From JANPCX01 sp046094425 (GTDB taxonomy: Bacteria; Pseudomonadota; Gammaproteobacteria; Burkholderiales; Burkholderiaceae_C), in assembly GCA_046094425.1 (NCBI GenBank), contig JBJTHI010000192.1, positions 1 to 5,148 of the forward strand: a DNA stretch of 5,148 bases, written 5' to 3'. This document shows, in pieces, positions 1 through 5,049 of the stretch. The position numbers were made by a program, and so were the translations under genes. Within the stretch, counting starts at the first letter, position 1. Every line of letters begins with the position of its first letter. Below the pieces are notes generated by a model, which had not been told where the DNA came from, ran no database searches, and was given only the letters and a program-made list of their open reading frames with translations.

Positions 1-89
1 TTTGATGCCGTATCCATCAGAGGATCCACCCCACTGCATTGCAGCAGCGGTTCCCCCTCCTTGGTTAGCGGCTGTTCAGCACTCTTCAC
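1..89 (-). CDS. Partial hypothetical protein, N-terminal end, running off the left edge
   Basis: An open frame of at least 29 codons starts at a GTG (89-87) and is still open at the window edge. An AAGGAG Shine-Dalgarno (102-97) lies 7 nt upstream of the GTG, which is ideal spacing. An in-frame TGA (95-93) just before the start argues against a longer N-terminus. The first residues read M-K-S-A-E-Q-P-L-T-K-E-G-E-P-L-L, followed by QCSGVDPLMDTAS. It is hydrophilic, with no signal peptide or membrane segment in the visible part. I do not recognise the family and assign no function. The inverted-repeat element at 188-431 lies less than 100 bp upstream and may have replaced or altered its promoter. 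The ribosome-binding site is the main support; the frame alone is too short to be convincing. Confidence 0.45.
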   Translation of the reverse strand, partial: MKSAEQPLTKEGEPLLQCSGVDPLMDTAS

Positions 90-187
90 CGATCAGCTCC
101 TTCTTGTCCCCGCGGGGAGGGAGGCATCCATAACATCTCCTGCAAATGGCAGTGGTTGTTTTGCGTGCTGCGGGGAAGAAAGGGCGG

Positions 188-209
188 CTAGCCCGCATAT
201 TCCACCAGG
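188..209 (+). repeat. Left inverted repeat (22 bp)
   Basis: The reverse complement of this arm matches 410-431 at 21 of 22 positions. It begins CTAGCCCGC and ends CCACCAGG. The similarity stops sharply on both sides of the 22 bp, as expected for transposon termini and not for a longer duplicated segment. Confidence 0.75.
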
Positions 210-409
210 TCGCTCTCCTGTGTCCCGCAACACCGCATGAATACTCACGCTGATGGCTTCGAGTAGCCAATCCAGTTTGTACCGAACGCTACGCACCCGA
301 TTGAGCCGCGCTACGGTGCGCTGGCCGCGTTGCTCCTCCTTGTGGGCATCAGCCCACTGCGTCGTCGCGCCTTGCCAGCACACCGCATCGCAGCCCACTC
401 GGGCGCGTC

Positions 410-431
410 CCTGGTGAAATATGCGGGCTAG
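410..431 (-). repeat. Right inverted repeat (22 bp)
   Basis: This is the partner of 188-209. It begins CCTGGTGAAATATGC and ends GGGCTAG on the plus strand, and differs from the left arm at a single base. It lies about 130 bp before the potF start, so an outward promoter in the element could influence that gene, although no clear -10 or -35 is visible at this end. Confidence 0.75.
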
Positions 432-562
432 GGTAACCCAATGCAATCGCCCCATGCATGTGGACACCCACACCATGCAGGGAAAGCATGAGGCCATGCG
501 GGCCTTGGGGCAAAATTCAGCGGTGTGCTTTTGACATCCCCTTTGTGAAAGGACTTACTGCC

Positions 563-1696
563 ATGACCACCCGCTTGTTCCTTGCTCGAAACACTTTGGT
601 TCGCCTGCTGGGCTTGGCCCTCATGGCCGCATCTGGTGTCGCCAACGCGCAAGGCGGACCCTCCAAAGTTCTGAACATTTACAACTGGTCGGACTACATC
701 GCCGACGACACCATCAAGAATTTCGAGAAAGAGACCGGCATCAAAGTCAACTACGACAACTACGACAACAACGAGGTGCTGCACGCCAAGCTGGTGGCAG
801 GCAAAACCGGCTACGACATCGTGGTCCCTGGCGCACACTTTGCGAAAACACAAATTGAAGGCGGCTTGCTGCAAAAGCTTGACCGCAGCAAGCTGACCAA
901 CTGGAACAACCTGGACAAAGGCCTGTTGGAACAACTGGCCAAGGTCGACCCCGGCAACCAACATCTGGTGAACTGGATGTGGGGTTATGTCACCGTGGGC
1001 ATCAACGTAGACAAGGTGAAAAAAGCCCTGGGCAGCGAACCCCTGCCCGACAACGCCTGGAGTTTGTTGTTTGACCCGAAATACGTGAGCAAGCTCAAAA
1101 GCTGCGGCGTGAGCGTGCTGGACTCTCCGTCTGAAGTATTGCCTGCTGCCCTCTTGTACCTGGGCAAACCACCCTTCAGCAAAGAAGCCGCCGACTACGA
1201 AGAAGCGGGCAAGCTGCTCAAAACCATACGCCCCCACATCACCCGGTTTTCTTCATCGGGCTACATCGAAGAAATGGCCAAGGGTGCGACTTGTTTGGTC
1301 ATGGGTTTCTCAGGCGACATCAACATTGCCCGTGCCCGTGCGCTGGAGGCCAAAGGCAAAACGCCGGTCAACATTGAAGCCTTGGTGCCCAAGACCGGTG
1401 CGACGCTGTTTTTTGATTCGATGGCCATTCCCAAAGACGCCAAGAATGTCGAGAACGCCCACCTTTTCATCAACTACATCTTGCGCCCAGAGGTGCATGC
1501 GTCCTTGACGAACAAGGTGTTCTACGCCAACCCGAATGCGGCGTCACTGAAGTTCGTGAAGAAAGAAGTCGCCGAGAACAAGACCATCTTCCTGGACGAC
1601 GCGGCCAAGAAAACCATGCATGCTCCTGACGCCCTGCCACAAAACATTCGGCGTGTGCAGACGCGGGTGTTCACGAGTTTTAAGGCGGGGCGGTGA
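563..1696 (+). CDS. potF: Putrescine/polyamine ABC transporter periplasmic substrate-binding protein (PotF-like)
   Basis: This 377-residue protein is secreted to the periplasm. Residues 1-29 form a signal peptide with an Arg-containing start, a Leu/Ala core and an ANA cleavage site before Gln30. The mature part follows E. coli PotF throughout: IYNWSDYI at 39-46, FEKETGIKV at 54-62, KSCGVS at 179-184, FFDSMAIP at 283-290, NYILRPE at 304-310 and VFYAN at 319-323. Cys181 and Cys244 match the PotF disulfide pair. Several pocket residues are kept (Trp42, Ser43, Asp44, Phe93, Glu191, Asp252, Phe283, Asp285, Tyr321). Three differ: PotF Ser85 is Gly90, Ser87 is His92 and Trp244 is Phe249, so ligand preference may be shifted. 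The ATG at 563 is preferred over the upstream GTG-type start at 458 because of the AAAGGA ribosome-binding site at 548-553 and the signal peptide beginning there. No potG, potH or potI genes are adjacent in the window, so its transporter partners are probably encoded elsewhere or further upstream. Confidence 0.92.
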   Translation: MTTRLFLARNTLVRLLGLALMAASGVANAQGGPSKVLNIYNWSDYIADDTIKNFEKETGIKVNYDNYDNNEVLHAKLVAGKTGYDIVVPGAHFAKTQIEGGLLQKLDRSKLTNWNNLDKGLLEQLAKVDPGNQHLVNWMWGYVTVGINVDKVKKALGSEPLPDNAWSLLFDPKYVSKLKSCGVSVLDSPSEVLPAALLYLGKPPFSKEAADYEEAGKLLKTIRPHITRFSSSGYIEEMAKGATCLVMGFSGDINIARARALEAKGKTPVNIEALVPKTGATLFFDSMAIPKDAKNVENAHLFINYILRPEVHASLTNKVFYANPNAASLKFVKKEVAENKTIFLDDAAKKTMHAPDALPQNIRRVQTRVFTSFKAGR

Positions 1697-1711
1697 GTAC
1701 CGACGTATTAA

Positions 1712-1739
1712 CTCAAGGGTTGGCTAACGCCACCTTGAG
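1712..1739. terminator. Candidate bidirectional hairpin between convergent potF and toxin genes
   Basis: CTCAAGG (1712-1718) pairs with CCTTGAG (1733-1739), and TGGC (1721-1724) pairs with GCCA (1729-1732) around a TAAC loop, leaving a 2-nt bulge at 1719-1720. This gives an 11-bp stem. It overlaps the toxin stop codon and last codons and lies 15 nt after the potF stop. Neither side has a strong T-run, so intrinsic termination would be weak; it may instead protect the 3' ends of both transcripts. Confidence 0.5.
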
Positions 1740-2231
1740 ACCAGCCACCGTCGTCATCAGCACCAAGGGATCCAGCGGCGAGGCTTGAAGACCAAGCTGT
1801 TCATAGAAACGTTTTGCCTTGTCTGACAAGGCATGCACCAGCAGGCCGCGTATGCCGATGGCGTCAGCCGCGTGAATGACGCGCAAAGCGGCGTCTTGAA
1901 ACAAGGCCCGGCCCAGCCCCTGGCCTTGATATTCGCGGTGTACAGCCAAACGCGCCAGCACCACCACGGGAATCGGGTCGGGCATGTTGCGGCGAAACCG
2001 GCCTGAGGTAGCGGCGGGTGCGACGGCACTGGAAGCCAAAGCGTAGTAGGCGCACACCCGGCCCTCTTTAACCACGACGAACGTGCGCGTGGCCCCGCTG
2101 ATTTGGTTTTGCAAAGCCCGCCGCTTGAGCCAGTCGTTGAGTGAAGACTCGTCGCAATCGAAGTCGGCCAGCGCGTGCGAAGCCAACAAGGGCTGGGGGC
2201 GGGAGAGCAAGGTCGTCAGTCTTTTGCCCAA
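1713..2231 (-). CDS. GNAT-family acetyltransferase toxin of a type II toxin-antitoxin pair (TacT/AtaT-like)
   Basis: The product has 172 residues and a single GNAT fold. The N-terminal hallmark is FDCDESSLNDWLKRRA (24-39), followed by QNQISGATRTFVV (41-53). The acetyl-CoA loop is R99-E-Y-Q-G-Q-G-L-G107, and the probable catalytic Tyr143 lies in RFYEQLGL near the C-terminus. Known members acetylate the amino group of aminoacyl-tRNAs and so block translation; that activity is inferred here from the family. The antitoxin gene lies immediately upstream and overlaps it by 16 nt, indicating translational coupling. The first possible start is a TTG at 2231-2229 with no clear Shine-Dalgarno. A second TTG at codon 8 (2210-2208) would place the family's N-terminal Pro-containing segment closer to the start, so the exact N-terminus is uncertain. 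All key motifs are intact, so the toxin looks functional. Confidence 0.9.
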   Translation of the reverse strand: MGKRLTTLLSRPQPLLASHALADFDCDESSLNDWLKRRALQNQISGATRTFVVVKEGRVCAYYALASSAVAPAATSGRFRRNMPDPIPVVVLARLAVHREYQGQGLGRALFQDAALRVIHAADAIGIRGLLVHALSDKAKRFYEQLGLQASPLDPLVLMTTVAGLKVALANP

Positions 2232-2515
2232 GGCGGCGTCATTTGCATGGTGCGGCGCAGCCGCTCATTCGGTGCGGTGGGCGCATCCAGGCGGGCCAAA
2301 AACTCGGCATAGGCTTCTGGGCTCACTGCCAGCACCGCTTGATCCAACAAGGTTTCTTCCGCCGCACGGCGCGCCGCACGCAAGATGAACTCGGTGCGGG
2401 TGGTACCTGCGCAAGCGGCGGCGCGGTCAATCAAATTGCGTTCGGCGGCAGGAATACGCAGGTTCAGGGTGTCGCGGCGTGGGGCAGCGGCTGTTGAAAC
2501 GGTGGCGACATGCAT
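2216..2515 (-). CDS. DUF1778-type ribbon-helix-helix antitoxin (TacA/AtaR-like)
   Basis: This 99-residue protein is the partner of the GNAT toxin. Residues 14-50 form the ribbon-helix-helix DNA-binding unit: the beta strand DTLNLRIP, helix AERNLIDRAAACAG, the turn residues TTRTEF, and a second helix. The remainder (AEETLLDQAVLAVSPEAYAEF and the Pro-rich end APNERLRRTM to PPWAKD) matches the C-terminal segment that wraps around and neutralises the toxin in this family. It starts at an ATG (2515-2513) with a GGGAG ribosome-binding site (2525-2521) 5 nt upstream. Family antitoxins bind their own promoter with the toxin and repress it, with the toxin-to-antitoxin ratio tuning repression. A matching promoter and palindrome lie just upstream (2544-2572). 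The first 12 residues are a low-complexity Ala/Thr/Ser lead that varies in such proteins. Confidence 0.9.
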   Translation of the reverse strand: MHVATVSTAAAPRRDTLNLRIPAAERNLIDRAAACAGTTRTEFILRAARRAAEETLLDQAVLAVSPEAYAEFLARLDAPTAPNERLRRTMQMTPPWAKD

Positions 2516-2543
2516 AGCAACTCCCGGCTTGAAAACAGTGGGC

Positions 2544-2572
2544 AGGATAACCTATCGTAACGCTTTTGTCAT
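2544..2572 (-). promoter_or_regulatory. Candidate sigma-70 promoter of the toxin-antitoxin operon
   Basis: On the minus strand, ATGACA (2572-2567, five of six bases matching TTGACA) and TATCCT (2549-2544, four of six matching TATAAT) are separated by exactly 17 bp. Transcription would start near 2537, giving a leader of about 20 nt that contains the antitoxin ribosome-binding site. The -35 box touches the stop codon of the upstream pseudouridine synthase gene, so read-through from that operon is also possible. Confidence 0.5.
2546..2556. promoter_or_regulatory. Operator-like palindrome overlapping the toxin-antitoxin -10 box
   Basis: GATA-ACC-TATC is an inverted repeat with 4-bp arms and a 3-nt centre that overlaps the candidate -10 box of the antitoxin promoter. 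Ribbon-helix-helix antitoxins of the TacA/AtaR class autorepress by binding short palindromes at this position. The arms are short, so chance cannot be excluded. Confidence 0.35.
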
Positions 2573-3483
2573 TACGCCCGAACCCAGCAGCGTTTGCTCT
2601 CGAACGCCAAAGACCCCTGTCCAAAAGGGCATGTAAACGACAAGCGCTTTGCCAGCAATTGCAAGGGTTGGGTGTAATCGGGCTGTTCTTCCTGCGGTCG
2701 TAACACTGGATAAATCCTGTCCCCCGCGATGGGCAAGCCCAGCGAAGCCATGTGCACCCGCAACTGGTGTTTGCGCCCCGTGACTGGGATCAAGCGGTAG
2801 CGGGCCAAAGAACCGTGAACCTCCAGCAGCTCGATCTGGGTGTGGGCATTGAGCGGCCCCTGCACTTCACGCATCTGCATGAAGGCCTGTGAGTTTTCTT
2901 CCAAACGGCTGCGCACGGTAAGCGGGAAATTCAATGCAGGCCGGTAAGGCGCGATGGCTTCGTATTGTTTTTGGACTTGTTGCGTGCGAAACAGCGCGTG
3001 GTAACGGTCACGCTCGGCGGGGTTGACGCTGAAGGCGACCAAACCCGCTGTCTCCAAGTCAATGCGGTGCAAGGGCGTGAGGTGGGGAAGGCCCAGTTTG
3101 GTTTTGAGGCGCACGAGCAGCGTTTCTTGAACATACCGGCCACCGGGTGTCACGGGCAAGAAATGCGGTTTGTCGGCCACCACCAAGTGCTCGTCTTGAT
3201 AGACCACCACTTCGTCAAAAGGAATGCGCGGCTCGCTCGCCACATGGCGAAAGTAAAACACTTTGCGGTGAGCGCGGTAGGGTGCATTGAGTGGCAAAGG
3301 CTTGTGCTGTTCGTCCAGCACGAGGCCGTCTTTGAAGCGCTGCTGCCACTGCCCCGCATCCACTTGCGGGAAACGTTGCACCAGAAATTCCAATAACGTA
3401 GCCCAGGGGCCGGGTGGCAAGGCAATGGTGCTGGCGCTCAACCCATCACGTTGCGGTGGCCCTGCGACCTCAAGCGGATTCAT
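2572..3483 (-). CDS. RluA-family RNA pseudouridine synthase
   Basis: This is a 303-residue cytoplasmic enzyme that isomerises uridine to pseudouridine in tRNA or rRNA. The catalytic motif is HRIDLETAGL at 139-148 with Asp142 as nucleophile. QKQYEAIAP (171-179) supplies the conserved Tyr/Lys region, and TGRKHQLRVHMASLGLPIAGD (235-255) is the C-terminal RNA-binding and active-site motif. VVADKPHFLPVTP (101-113) is the usual strand before the catalytic loop. There is no clear S4 domain; the N-terminus (residues 10-80) resembles the leader of RluA-like proteins often annotated as tRNA U32 / 23S U746 synthases, but the target uridine cannot be read from sequence. I choose the ATG at 3483 over one 60 nt earlier because the extra 20 residues are an out-of-frame reading of the trhO end. 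It overlaps trhO by 14 nt, so translation is probably coupled. Confidence 0.9.
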   Translation of the reverse strand: MNPLEVAGPPQRDGLSASTIALPPGPWATLLEFLVQRFPQVDAGQWQQRFKDGLVLDEQHKPLPLNAPYRAHRKVFYFRHVASEPRIPFDEVVVYQDEHLVVADKPHFLPVTPGGRYVQETLLVRLKTKLGLPHLTPLHRIDLETAGLVAFSVNPAERDRYHALFRTQQVQKQYEAIAPYRPALNFPLTVRSRLEENSQAFMQMREVQGPLNAHTQIELLEVHGSLARYRLIPVTGRKHQLRVHMASLGLPIAGDRIYPVLRPQEEQPDYTQPLQLLAKRLSFTCPFGQGSLAFESKRCWVRA

Positions 3484-4312
3484 CCAGCCGCCTGGCCCGC
3501 TGCAAACGCCAGGCGTTGTGCGGGTCGGCCTCCAGATCGCCATACACCTGCTCGGCGGTGGTGGTGGTTTCGTTCAACTGGGTGTTGAGGGCAATGCGGT
3601 TGTCAAACACAAAACACTCGCCTTTCCATTCTTTGTCGGCATCGGGCAAGGTTTGAAAGTAGTTCAACACACCGCCCTCTAACTGGTAAACATCCAGCCC
3701 CAGGCCATGCTGCATCCAGCCACCTAGTTTTTCGCAGCGGATGCCGCCTGTGCAGTACATGGCCACGCGTTTGCCTTCTTTTTTCCACTGCGCGGCATGG
3801 TCTTGCACATACGCAGGAAAGTCGCGGAAGTGGGTCACGCCGGGATCGATAGCCCCCTGGAAATGGCCGAGCTTGAACTCGAAGCTGTTGCGGTTGTCCA
3901 GCACCACCACATCGTCTTGCGCCAGAAAATTGCGCCAGGCTTGGGGGCTCAGGCTCACACCGCCAGGGGGCAAATTCGCGGCTTCGGGTGGCAGCCCCAC
4001 GGCCACGACTTCGGGTTTGGTGTGCACTTTCATGCGCGCAAATGGGGCCGTGTTGCATTGGCTGCGTTTGTAGGTCATGGTGGAGAAACGCGGGTCTTGG
4101 CCAATGCAGCTCATGAATTCTTGAAGCGCTGCCTCGCTGCCCGCCAATACACCGTTGATGCCTTCCGAGGCCACCAAGATCGAGCCGGTTAAGTCGCCCG
4201 TGATGTCCCGCAAATGCGCGGCAAGTGCTGGCGGATCAGCCACTTCAATCAGGCGATAAAAGGCCACATGCCACAGCGTGGATGAAGACGGCAACCCGGG
4301 GTGAGTGTTCAT
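3470..4312 (-). CDS. trhO: Oxygen-dependent tRNA uridine(34) hydroxylase, rhodanese-domain protein (TrhO/YceA-like)
   Basis: The 280-residue product has the two-part UPF0176/TrhO layout. The N-terminal half (about 12-100) is the acylphosphatase-like domain with HVAFYRL, GSILVASEGINGVLAG and the MTYKRS...PFARMKVHTKPE block. A rhodanese domain follows (about 120-225) with VVVLDNRNSFEFKLGHF, and the active-site loop CTGGIRCEK at 187-195 places the reactive Cys187 and second Cys193. The usual GGVLNYF and CFVFDNR signatures come next (213-219, 233-239). Known members use molecular oxygen to form 5-hydroxyuridine at wobble position 34 of certain tRNAs. It lacks the longer Cys-rich tail of some relatives, which is common in proteobacterial forms. 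It is the first gene of the minus-strand operon and overlaps the pseudouridine synthase gene. The ATG at 4312 has only a weak ribosome-binding site. Confidence 0.93.
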   Translation of the reverse strand: MNTHPGLPSSSTLWHVAFYRLIEVADPPALAAHLRDITGDLTGSILVASEGINGVLAGSEAALQEFMSCIGQDPRFSTMTYKRSQCNTAPFARMKVHTKPEVVAVGLPPEAANLPPGGVSLSPQAWRNFLAQDDVVVLDNRNSFEFKLGHFQGAIDPGVTHFRDFPAYVQDHAAQWKKEGKRVAMYCTGGIRCEKLGGWMQHGLGLDVYQLEGGVLNYFQTLPDADKEWKGECFVFDNRIALNTQLNETTTTAEQVYGDLEADPHNAWRLQRARRLDESA

Positions 4313-4349
4313 GGCTGAGTTATTGAAATCCAGTGAAAGTCTCTAGCTC

Positions 4350-4369
4350 TTACTTGTTTCACTAAGTAA
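4350..4369. repeat. Inverted repeat TTACTT/AAGTAA in the divergent promoter region
   Basis: TTACTT (4350-4355) and AAGTAA (4364-4369) are perfect inverted copies separated by GTTTCACT. It lies 38 nt upstream of the trhO start and could be a regulator site or a leader hairpin. It shares bases with a competing 7-bp inverted pair (4332-4338 with 4357-4363). No family of regulator is suggested by the sequence. Confidence 0.4.
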
Positions 4370-4400
4370 CTTTGCTGCTGGAGAGCGTTCTTTCACGTTT

Positions 4401-4428
4401 TTGTCACGCCTTGTCGCAATCATAAAAC
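4401..4428 (+). promoter_or_regulatory. Candidate promoter of the GNAT-like gene
   Basis: TTGTCA (4401-4406, five of six matching the -35 consensus) and TAAAAC (4423-4428, four of six matching the -10) are separated by 16 bp. Transcription would begin near 4435, about 20 nt before the preferred ATG at 4456. This start point would make the upstream TTG at 4438 an unlikely initiation codon. Confidence 0.4.
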
Positions 4429-4455
4429 CCCAGGGAATTGATTGACAGATCCACC

Positions 4456-5049
4456 ATGAACAAGCCTCTTGTGACGCGCTTTCTTGACACCCGTGATATC
4501 CCCGCTTTGCTGGCATTGGAGACCCGCCAGTGGGAGGATCATCAGGCTGCCGATGCGCAGGCGTTGCACCAGCGGATAGCAAGCCATCCCCGGCTTTGCA
4601 TCGGCAGCTTCTGCGCACGCAGCGGTGAGGCGTTGGCCTCCCTGTTCATGCGCCCCATCAGCCAACAAGAGCTTCAGCAAGCACGCAGTTGGATCGATTG
4701 TGCCGTGGGCAAGCAAGCTGCCTTGGCCACTTGCCCCGGCTCCAGCCTGTTTGGCATCAGCTTGACCAGCGTAGCCCCCGAGGCCGCACAGGCACTGTTC
4801 GATTTCTTTTGGCCACACGCACTCAAAAATGGTTGGCACGACATTTACCTCGGTTCACCCATTCCCGGACTTCAGCGGGCACGACAGGCCGATCCCAGCT
4901 TGGATGTGATGGCCTACGCAACAGCAAAGCGTGGGGGTTTGCCCCGCGACACACAACTGCGTTACTACCACCGCAAGGGATTCCAAGAAATTGTGTCCGT
5001 GCTACCAAAGGAAACGCTGAACAACCCCGCGAAACGAGTGCGCGTGTGA
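4456..5049 (+). CDS. GNAT-like N-acetyltransferase family protein, atypical
   Basis: This 197-residue soluble protein begins MNKPLVTRFLDTRDIPALLALE, the opening typical of GNAT proteins (strand 1 followed by helix 1), and carries the late GNAT signature LRYYHRKGFQEI (168-179), where the Tyr-Tyr and Gly-Phe correspond to the usual beta-strand 6-7 elbow. Between them lie GISLTSVAPEAAQALFDFFW (100-119) and DIYLGSPIPGL (129-139). The standard acetyl-CoA loop (Q/R-x-x-G-x-G/A) is not visible, so cofactor binding and catalysis are uncertain, and no substrate can be proposed. From memory, related proteins continue after the VLP at 182-184 with an additional Tyr/Pro-containing tail, whereas this one ends 13 residues later in basic PAKRVRV, so the C-terminus may be shortened. 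The ATG at 4456 is chosen over a TTG at 4438 because it is the first ATG and fits the family start; the ribosome-binding site is weak. It is transcribed away from trhO. Confidence 0.7.
   Translation: MNKPLVTRFLDTRDIPALLALETRQWEDHQAADAQALHQRIASHPRLCIGSFCARSGEALASLFMRPISQQELQQARSWIDCAVGKQAALATCPGSSLFGISLTSVAPEAAQALFDFFWPHALKNGWHDIYLGSPIPGLQRARQADPSLDVMAYATAKRGGLPRDTQLRYYHRKGFQEIVSVLPKETLNNPAKRVRV

Larger units (their letters stand above)
188..431. mobile_element. MITE-like or deleted IS remnant bounded by 22-bp inverted repeats
   Basis: The sequence at 188-209 (beginning CTAGCCCGCATATT) recurs inverted at 410-431 with 21 of 22 bases matching; the one difference is a C/T in the middle. The enclosed 200 bp carry a minus-strand open frame (residues such as RLNRVRSVRYKLDWLLEAIS) with no motif I can place. 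Arms this long and this well conserved in otherwise non-coding DNA are typical of transposon ends, and the core is far too short for a transposase. It could be a non-autonomous MITE, or an insertion sequence that lost its coding region. I see no convincing target-site duplication flanking the CTAG ends, so the true boundaries may differ. The ends vaguely recall IS1380-type termini from memory, but I am not sure of that family. Confidence 0.5.
90..562. other. Intergenic stretch of about 470 bp with no confident gene
   Basis: No frame here has both a plausible start and a recognisable product. The stretch contains a 12-bp perfect palindrome, TCCCCGCGGGGA (107-118), the inverted-repeat element (188-431, listed separately), and a possible imperfect hairpin at 455-479 (TGCATG pairing with CATGCA). 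A 134-codon minus-strand frame spans 93-497 and crosses both inverted repeats; I treat it as chance or as a decayed transposase remnant. A TTGACA hexamer at 531-536 lies too close to the potF start to be its -35 box, and I see no better sigma-70 promoter for potF. The last 16 nt hold its ribosome-binding site. Confidence 0.6.
4313..4455. other. Divergent intergenic region between trhO and the GNAT-like gene
   Basis: These 143 bp must hold promoters for both flanking genes. The sequence is more A/T-rich than the coding DNA around it. It contains a perfect 6-bp inverted repeat with an 8-nt spacer (4350-4369) and a second overlapping repeat, AGTGAAA (4332-4338) with TTTCACT (4357-4363); TTTCAC occurs again at 4392-4397. 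A reasonable plus-strand promoter is listed separately, but no convincing minus-strand promoter stands out for trhO. Confidence 0.6.

Noticed and set aside
107..118. Palindrome TCCCCGCGGGGA as a regulator site
   Set aside because: It is perfect but short and GC-only in its core, easily formed by chance at this composition, and not placed at a recognisable promoter.
93..497. 134-codon minus-strand frame across the inverted-repeat element
   Set aside because: It crosses both repeat arms and has no recognisable motif or ribosome-binding site. It may contain a transposase scrap but cannot be supported as a gene.
531..536. TTGACA as a -35 box for potF
   Set aside because: A -10 box at normal spacing would fall at about 554-559, so transcription would start after the ATG at 563.
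458..562. 35-residue N-terminal extension of the PotF-like protein
   Set aside because: It has no ribosome-binding site at 458, and the extension would bury the signal peptide that begins naturally at 563, where an AAAGGA site is well placed.
428..1237. 269-codon minus-strand frame opposite potF
   Set aside because: It is the antisense shadow of a well-conserved gene. Its low-complexity runs (eight Val in a row) come from the repeated Tyr/Asp/Asn codons of potF read backwards, and it has no recognisable domain.
2965..3396. 143-codon plus-strand frame inside the pseudouridine synthase gene
   Set aside because: It is antisense to the conserved catalytic region, without a ribosome-binding site or recognisable domain.
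3484..3543. 20-residue upstream extension of the pseudouridine synthase
   Set aside because: These codons lie wholly within trhO in another frame and encode no family-like sequence. The ATG at 3483 gives the usual short operon overlap.
3603..4058. 151-codon same-strand frame within trhO
   Set aside because: It is an Arg-rich off-frame reading of trhO, which has intact motifs in the true frame.
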